Notes under the pieces: generated by a model
What the model was told of the DNA's origin: nothing
Databases searched by the model: none
The model's input: the letters and a program-made list of their open reading frames with translations, nothing else
From: Anoplolepis gracilipes
Lineage: Eukaryota; Arthropoda; Insecta; Hymenoptera; Formicidae
Length of the DNA: 64,000 nt
NCBI RefSeq assembly: GCF_047496725.1
Contig: NC_132973.1
Span: 16,268,733 to 16,332,732 of the forward strand
Direction: 5' to 3'
Made by a program: the position numbers and the translations under genes
Shown here: piece after piece, positions 57,302 to 64,000 of the stretch
How the letters are laid out: each line of letters opens with the position of its first letter
Numbering within the stretch: position 1 is the first letter of the stretch

Positions 57302-57879
57302 TATCAAATACTGAGACGTCAATACTAAACTGAAAAATGTTTTACAACTTGTTACATAAAATTATTTTTACAACAATAGTATAATCCAATAACAAATTAT
57401 ATAACAAGTTGTACAACAAAGATAAAAACAAATTTGTTATATAACAGTGTTTTGTTATATAGTGTAGACGCAGCTTAACGGCAGGCAGCGAGTTAGAACC
57501 AATGAGAGGGCTTGGTTCAATTTTGGCACTCTTTATGGTTCGCGCTGTCGTCTGTGTCGATGTTATCCCCACCATGACGTCGCCGAGTCGGTAGCGCGTG
57601 CGGACCAATCACAGCGCTCGGCCCATGAGCGGCACTCTCCATAGTCCGCGCTCTCGCCCTGGGTCGCTCACTGCTTTCAATCCTCTTAGCCTATTTTTTA
57701 TTTTATTTTATATATTTTTTGTTCTTAACATATTCATATTTTTTTGTTATTGGAATGCGTTGTTCTAATAATTATCTAATATATTATTTGTAACTTAAAT
57801 TATTATTATTCTTTTCTTTAATTTTAGGAAAATAAACGATTTTCTAACCTTTAGTCATTTGTTTATTTCAACTCATTCC

Positions 57880-58380
57880 AATATTACATATTAACTTTAT
57901 TAATTATGTTACAACATAAATCTTACTTCTTTTTTATTTCAACGTAAAACTTTGAACTTTATTGATTACATTGCAATTGAATCGAATCTTATTGTTTATT
58001 TCGCGATTTATTATAAATATAACATACATCTTATTTTTCTATTTATTGATTTATAAAAACATAAACTTTATTAATTTAATCGTAGTTAAGTAAGATATTG
58101 CTATTTCTTTCGCGATTTCGTATAAAGTTTAAATAAATCTTATTTCCTATTTATTCATTTATAATAACAAACTTTATTGATTCGATTGTAATTAAATCGG
58201 GTATTTATGTTTTATGTTGCAATTCGGTATAAGAATAAAATTAATCCTATTTCCTATTTATTAATTTGTAAAAACATAAACTTTATTAATCCGACTGTAA
58301 TTAAATAATTTATTAACGTTTTATTTCGCAGTTAAGTATAAAAATAAAATAACTCTTATTTCCCATTTATTTCCTTATCC
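57880..58380. repeat. AT-rich tandem repeat, period about 107-112 bp
   Basis: Units carry AACTTTATT(A/G)AT, a GTAATTAAAT-like block, and CTTATTTCCTATTTATT. AACTTTATT recurs near 57952, 58064, 58170 and 58277, with an incomplete unit before. Confidence 0.75.
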
Positions 58381-58594
58381 TATATAGGTATATACATTAT
58401 GTACATTTTTGTTTTTCCATTCGCTCGGATATCATCCAGCTTCGTCCTGTCTCGGATGATATATTTCTTGAATCCGAGTTGTGATCCTCTGCTAGTCGTG
58501 TCTCCTCACTGGCTTGGTTGTTTGGCCAGATCTGTCATTGGGCTGGATGGCGAATCCGGGCTGCGATCACCTGTCGGTCGCAATGTCACATAAC

Positions 58595-58680
58595 CTATGT
58601 GTGAGTGTGTGTGGAATATGTGTGTAGGGTGTGTGCAAGTGTATGTAAAGTGTGTGTACGTGCGCGTGTGTGTGTTGGAT
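58595..58680. repeat. imperfect (TG)n microsatellite
   Basis: TGTG-rich sequence with interruptions. Confidence 0.85.
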
Positions 58681-58682
58681 AT

Positions 58683-58815
58683 GGAGCATGTTCAAATCTT
58701 ACCTTTACTGGCTGCATCATGCTCAAATCTTGCCTTCACTGGCTGGATCATGTTCCGGTCTTGCCTTGACCGGTTAGATCATGTCCAAATCTTGCCTTGA
58801 CTAGTTGAATTATGT
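58683..58815. repeat. four-unit minisatellite of about 35 bp
   Basis: The unit is close to ATCATGTTCAAATCTTGCCT followed by TGACTGGCTGG, repeated near 58686, 58718, 58747 and 58785. Confidence 0.85.
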
Positions 58816-59556
58816 AAGATAAGACTATCGGAAAGTGAATATTTTACGAGATATTTTGAATTTTTTCAAACTGCAACTTTGGAGCTTTATAACTCGAAAA
58901 GTACTCAATGAAGAAACATTTGATTATAGTGTTTTGGAAAACTCTCGGGGTCAGCTACAAGAATATGTAATAAAAAATAGGGGATGCCATTTAAAAAAAT
59001 TGAGGTGACCTTGATGTGACCTTCAAATAATTCTTCAAGGTCAAGCCAATGGTACCATCTTATGGCCCCCTTGAAACCAAACAACTCTAGTCTGAAACAT
59101 TTTTCTCTCCCGGGCTTGGTTTTCGAGATGTTCGACTGGATGGATTAAAATGGTCCACCCTGTATTTAACTCATTGTTTCTGTTATAAAGAGTATTTATG
59201 GTCCCAAATTGTCACAATCAGGCACATAACACCAGTTTATACATATATATTAAGATAGTTTAGTTTACCTGTGTATAAATAATGTAATCTAATATATTCT
59301 TGTTCCAGTGAACCACTAATAACACTATTTATCTGTTAAAAGAGATCGGTTATAACAAGATAAGTATATCATATTAAGTAGTTATATTTTATGTTTATCT
59401 TGTATATTTTACTGTTTAGTGTATAAATCAATGCAATCTCTAGTAGTTGTATATGTTATTATCATCCCTTTATGTATTCACTCAATATTTTCTATTATTC
59501 AGGTTCCTCGGCTTCCAGGTTGACAGTAGGAGTAGAAAGGCGTTCACAAGAAGTAG
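58816..59556. other. dispersed-repeat-like spacer
   Basis: No gene is seen. The part from 58860 to 59172, ending TGGTCCACCCTGTAT, has the look of the end of a common insect non-autonomous repeat, but I could not find a partner end here. Confidence 0.3.
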
Positions 59557-59784
59557 CTACCGCGATGACAGGATATCCGATCGTTGAAGAAGTCTCCACG
59601 TGCTCACCGGATCATCGTGCGATTTCTTGAAAGAAATGGAGGAGACCGGACGCAGGCGATAAAGGTAAAGCCCTTGATGATTGCAGACCGTTCTGTCATA
59701 TACAGTCGGACGATGTTGCCGATTAATTAAGCTAATTAGTTCTTTGATCACGCCAAACTCCTTCCCTTCGTAGGAGACAGACAA
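59557..59784 (-). other. open frame of unknown status
   Basis: A 75-codon frame (MSVSYEGKEFGVIKELISLI) sits in moderately GC-richer sequence. No family is recognised. It could be a degraded exon or chance. Confidence 0.2.
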
Positions 59785-59799
59785 CCCCAGCGTAAGGAC

Positions 59800-62700
59800 A
59801 GCACAGGGTATTTAACAAGCATTAAATATCAAAAAGGTATAACCTATATATTACTACAACAAGAAGAGTGACAGATTTCCTAACCTAGATTCAAAATTCT
59901 TTTCAGGTGACTGTTGCAACTTTTCAAGGAACTCTACTGGTACTCACATCATGAAGATAGTCTATTATTTATAAATAAAATATATATATATGCGTCTATT
60001 TTGTTAATTTCCAAAAAATTAACACAATGGATTTACATGGGTCATTACACAGAGGACCGAGACAATCATCTTCGTTTAACCACTGCATCTAATAACCCTC
60101 GATCATTTGTTACTATAACTAATTATTGTTTACTGTAATATTGTTCACTAAGGTTTTGTCCACTGTAATATTGTTAACCTTTTTAGCTATAAAAAGATCC
60201 TTAATAGTTACTTGATCCTTTTATTTATTTATCCTATTAAGACATTCATCTACTTATTCATTGTTATGTTCGTCACTATGTGAACTCTTCCCTCTCTTTT
60301 GGGTGTTGTTCCTTGTATCACCTTTTTCCCCTAATGGTTGCCTTCTATTACCAACCTAGATGGTGGCGTAGCACATGATAACTAGAAACGCGCCATGTGT
60401 TACCACCACAATCTCTGTTTTTAAGCACTGTTCTCGATCACCGCACAAATCTTTCTGTTTTAAGCACTATTGTACACTTGTTGTTTGATTAATATTGTAT
60501 ACCAACTTAATTCAGTGTAGTACATCACGTTATCTGTTTTATAGTATTGTTACTTAGCATCAGTACATATCATTCATTATAGTCAGTGTGTGTGCACCCT
60601 TTCACTTATATTTGCATTTCCTACGCTTCATATGAGTCTGTGTTTCTATTGTTCATATATATACTAAGTTTGTATCTCTAATAAAGTCAAGATCACTTGG
60701 CAGAGTCCAGTTCGTGAGAATAATAGTAACACAATCCCTAATTAGTTGCATCAGTGTTCTGCCCCTCATCACAGAGTGTAAGGGCGGGAGATACGTCACA
60801 AAGTGACGTCATCGCTTCACTCACACATCGTTTTACGCAAGTTACACTGAAAAAGTATATATTTCAGGCACTGAGCATCTACTGTTATCACTCTTAGGTT
60901 GATAATATCCTTGTTAGTGGTCACAAGCATCCAATTAATGCTAAACAGCGGCACTGTTAAACGCAGTTGACGTGGATGTGACGTAAGCAGTCTTCCACGT
61001 ATGCGGCGGTCACTTTTTTGCATCAAAACTCACAAAAGAGACATTTTTCGCGTACCACACCTCGTTATTCAATACTCTCCTGTAGATCATAGGATAGTTT
61101 TTACTGTCTGAAGGCCAAGAATAAACTCACTTCACTCTTAATAACAGCCCGCCGACACGACCGTGACGACACGTCACCGTGATGAGTTAGTTTTTCGTTA
61201 ATTTTAATTAATCAACTATCACTACCTTGGCAGAAAGTATCTATTTATGCACTATTCATTACCGCGAGCAACCTCGAACACAATTCAAAGCACAAAATGC
61301 GCTTTTAACCGTCTATTATAAGGCGCCTTGCCGAAGCGATGTGAGACACGTCCGCACGGTATGGGAGGCACCACCGAACTCCAACCTAACCTTGCAACCG
61401 ACAGGTGGTTCCAGCCCGAGAGAGCGAATTTCGCCAGAACTGAGCAAGGCCACAACATCCAAGGGTTAGAGGATGACATACATGAAGAATGTAAAAGACT
61501 AAAAACAAAAAACATTGTAAATAGTTGTAAATATCGTTTAACCCAATAATAGTTAGGAAACATAGAAATAACAATATAAATACAAATAAAAGTTAAATTA
61601 GACATAGTTAGATTAGTTAAAACAAGTAGCATTGATTTTACATTAAAATAGGAAATCGAGCGCGAACGAAAATATTAAATATTAGTTCAAATGAAAGCGC
61701 ACGATACAAATGCGAATAACATTAGATTTTATTTGTAGGCTCAAAGCGAACAGCTCGATTAGAATAAGAATCGAATATTTTATTTTAAAAGCAATCAATG
61801 AGCGAAAATAAGTTTATAATTATAAAACACAATTAATAAAATAAGTTATTGTAAGATCAACAAACAAAGATATGTTAAACAAAGATTACCATTAGATTTA
61901 AATCATTAAATCAAACGAAAGTAGTCAAGATGAATTTAGTTTAAATAAAATCAAAATTAAAAGAATTCTAACAAATTTATTTTATCGAAAAAATCCTTTA
62001 TAATAAGAGAAAATAAAGAAATAAGAAGAAATAACTCAATTGTTCCGAAATGATATGAAATAGACAGATATAAAATTAGAAATAATAACAAGAAATAAAA
62101 AAGGAACTATTGAGATATTTATTCTTATAAGAAAGGAACAAGAATCAGTTAAAGTACACTAAATTTTTGTTATCTTTATTATCATTTTATTTATTTCAAG
62201 TGATAATAAAATATCAAATAAATATAAAGAAGTTTAAGAATAGTTTATAATTTAAAAATAAAAGAAAATGTAAAAGCGACCCATACACAAGCGCGAACCA
62301 TGAAAAGAGACCAACTTCGCACAGAAGCGGCTGGCCTGACGACGGAGCGCGAACCATGAAAAGCGACGCTCTCGTTCCGGCACAGAGATTGGTCGACGGC
62401 AGCATGGTGGGGTCTGAACGGTAATCCAGCGCATCTGAAACATATATAAGAAGACCAACCTAAGCAGCAGCAGCAGCAGTCGTATGACGAGCTTGGGCGA
62501 AAGCTCTTGCCGAATTTCCAACGAAATTCTCATACCATCGCGAAACACGCGAGCGCTCAAACGTCAACACTTGTACCGTAACTAACGCACAATAAAAACA
62601 CAGTGAAATGTAATAACCGGATCGTAAACGTAATAAAGTGTATAAAAGAACACATTCGAGAGTAAATATACGCGATTAGTAATACCGAAGTATAATCCGA

Positions 62701-63140
62701 ATCGTGACACTAGGTTTACAAATAGTCCGAAGCGAAGCCACAGTGACATTTATAGATCCGCGCAAGGTTATACATGTAAATTCACGAATGTAAAAATTGT
62801 TGTAACGGACATAAAAAAATACAGTGTTGTGAAAAGTTGGTTCATTATAACCGAATACCTGAAATTAAATACTAGTGATTACCGACTATATAAAGCTAAA
62901 TGTTTTACTTACCTGCGAGTAATCCAATTCTCATTTCCGTGAACGTTGATTCTTATACCTTGTGAAAGAGTTGATCCTCGAAGCAGCGACGACATCCATC
63001 CTTGGCTGGTGCGAATCCAACGATGACCTGAAACAGAAGAAGAAAACATTATTATCACGCGAAGAGGAATGGAATGTCAATGAGACATATTAATCGAAGC
63101 AGCGAAGCTGAAAACCTACTTACCTTGGTATTTATATAGG
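59800..63140. other. AT-rich region without recognised genes
   Basis: No domain was recognised in any frame. Local features are a CAG run near 62466-62484 and a TATATAAG motif near 62442 in GC-richer sequence (62270-62560). The latter could be an LTR-type promoter region. Confidence 0.4.
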
Positions 63141-63144
63141 ATAA

Positions 63145-63860
63145 AGTACCTGGCGACCGTAAAACTTGGCGAAAGCAGTGCAACCTAATGACTGGTGAGT
63201 TCCGCATATTATCAGTATGTGTTATGAGTCCGGTCACAGTAAAAAGAGCGTTGTTAGTATGTCTTTGCGTAGCCTTTGGTTCTAATTTCGAGTCTTAAGG
63301 CAGGTGAAAACTATATGTAACCGTGAGACGCGTATTCGGATTGGAAACCAAGAAAAATCTGGCGACCGTGACATTTGTATATTAACACGCGGAAGAATTG
63401 TTGCAACTTTGGAAACGAAAGATCCAAAACACAAGTTATTAAAATTAAATTAACGCAGTGATAATTTAAATCACTAATTAAGTTAAAGAATAATTTGGCC
63501 ACCGTGACATTTGTTTAGTAACACGCGGAAGAGCTTTTGCAATTTTGGAGAATAAAAGTCCAAAGCACGAATCAAATAAATATTTGAAACAAAAACCATA
63601 GAGCCAGATTTAATGACCGCGACAGTTGTAGAATAACAATGGCGATCGTGATATTTGTTGATTAAAAAGTCACACGACTCGAAAATATAAGAAACGAATT
63701 TGACAACCGTAATTGTCTAATGACACGCGGGAAAATATTTGCAAATTCAAAGCGTAACAAATTAATAATTAGAGTCCCAAGAATAATTTGGCGACCGAAA
63801 CGATTGTCCAAACGACAAACAAAAATTGAATAAGCGTATAAATTACGTAATGATCGTGAC
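63145..63860 (+). repeat. dispersed series of GGCGACCGTGACA-like motifs
   Basis: Variants of TGGCGACCGTGACATTTG occur near 63149, 63361, 63495, 63613, 63651, 63698 and 63789. Several are followed by TAACACGCGGAA and TTTGCAA-TTTTGGA blocks. The interval of about 85-210 bp is irregular, and the blocks look like degraded tandem units. Confidence 0.65.
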
Positions 63861-64000
63861 AAACAAAAACGTGAAACGCGAGTCATAAAGTATCAAAATT
63901 CATTGTTCATTTTGAAAGTTGATCCAATCGATACATTTCAGAAGCGTATAAAATATTAATTCGAAAGAATTACAATATTTTGTTCAAATAAAGTAGATCA

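Noticed and set aside
60780..60840. CRE-like palindromes (GTGACGTCA) as regulatory sites
   Set aside because: They are isolated short matches with no nearby gene or promoter, so a regulatory claim has no support.

Overview
The window looks like heterochromatin-like nuclear DNA of an insect, most probably an ant or other hymenopteran. The evidence is intron-bearing genes with GT/AG borders, AT-rich non-coding DNA, microsatellites, and a mix of P-like, mariner, PIF/Harbinger, hAT, Polinton/Maverick, R1-clade and LTR elements typical of hymenopteran genomes. The species call is inference. I see no intact single-copy host gene. Almost everything recognisable is a transposable element (TE), and nearly every coding region carries frameshifts or stops.

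Region 1 (1-7.5 kb): a decayed THAP9/P-like transposase on the minus strand is split by a tRNA-derived SINE with a 16-bp target duplication. It is followed by a complete-length mariner (2767-4042, TA target site) with a frameshifted transposase, AT-rich DNA, and a Harbinger transposase relic (5968-7500).

Region 2 (7.5-24.8 kb): this is dominated by R1-clade non-LTR retrotransposon pieces in tandem, several with clean tail-to-body junctions. Copy 1 is interrupted by about 2.3 kb of unknown DNA. A two-gene Harbinger (12868-17506) carries a trihelix-type DNA-binding gene convergent with an HARBI1-like transposase.

Region 3 (24.7-42.8 kb): one R1-like copy can be followed collinearly across about 18 kb. 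It is interrupted by a Harbinger with a MADF-like gene (24768-28113, TAA duplication), a 610-bp solo LTR, an 8.9-kb block, and a 1.9-kb LTR-like insertion. The 8.9-kb block holds a fragment resembling the rhodanese region of Usp8. That fragment is itself split by a 6.5-kb terminal-inverted-repeat (TIR) element (32189-38734), which encodes a tnp2-like transposase and a multi-exon DUF4806-type protein. This two-gene element is my best candidate for an under-described system. Its ends carry iterated TTGCA/CAATATTG motifs, and its layout resembles that of CACTA elements: a transposase, a second DNA-binding protein, and subterminal repeats.

Region 4 (42.8-57.3 kb): an R1-like fragment with ORF1 only is followed by a Polinton-type DNA polymerase B split by a five-level nest. 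The order is polB, then an LTR-like element (44364-55503), then a solo LTR (46090-54686), then a hAT (46417-54061), then two LTR insertions inside the hAT transposase. Each level is supported by terminal motifs and by exact or near-exact target duplications. A truncated Harbinger N-terminus follows.

Region 5 (57.3-64 kb): AT-rich DNA with tandem repeats and dispersed copies of a motif close to GGCGACCGTGACA, but no convincing gene.
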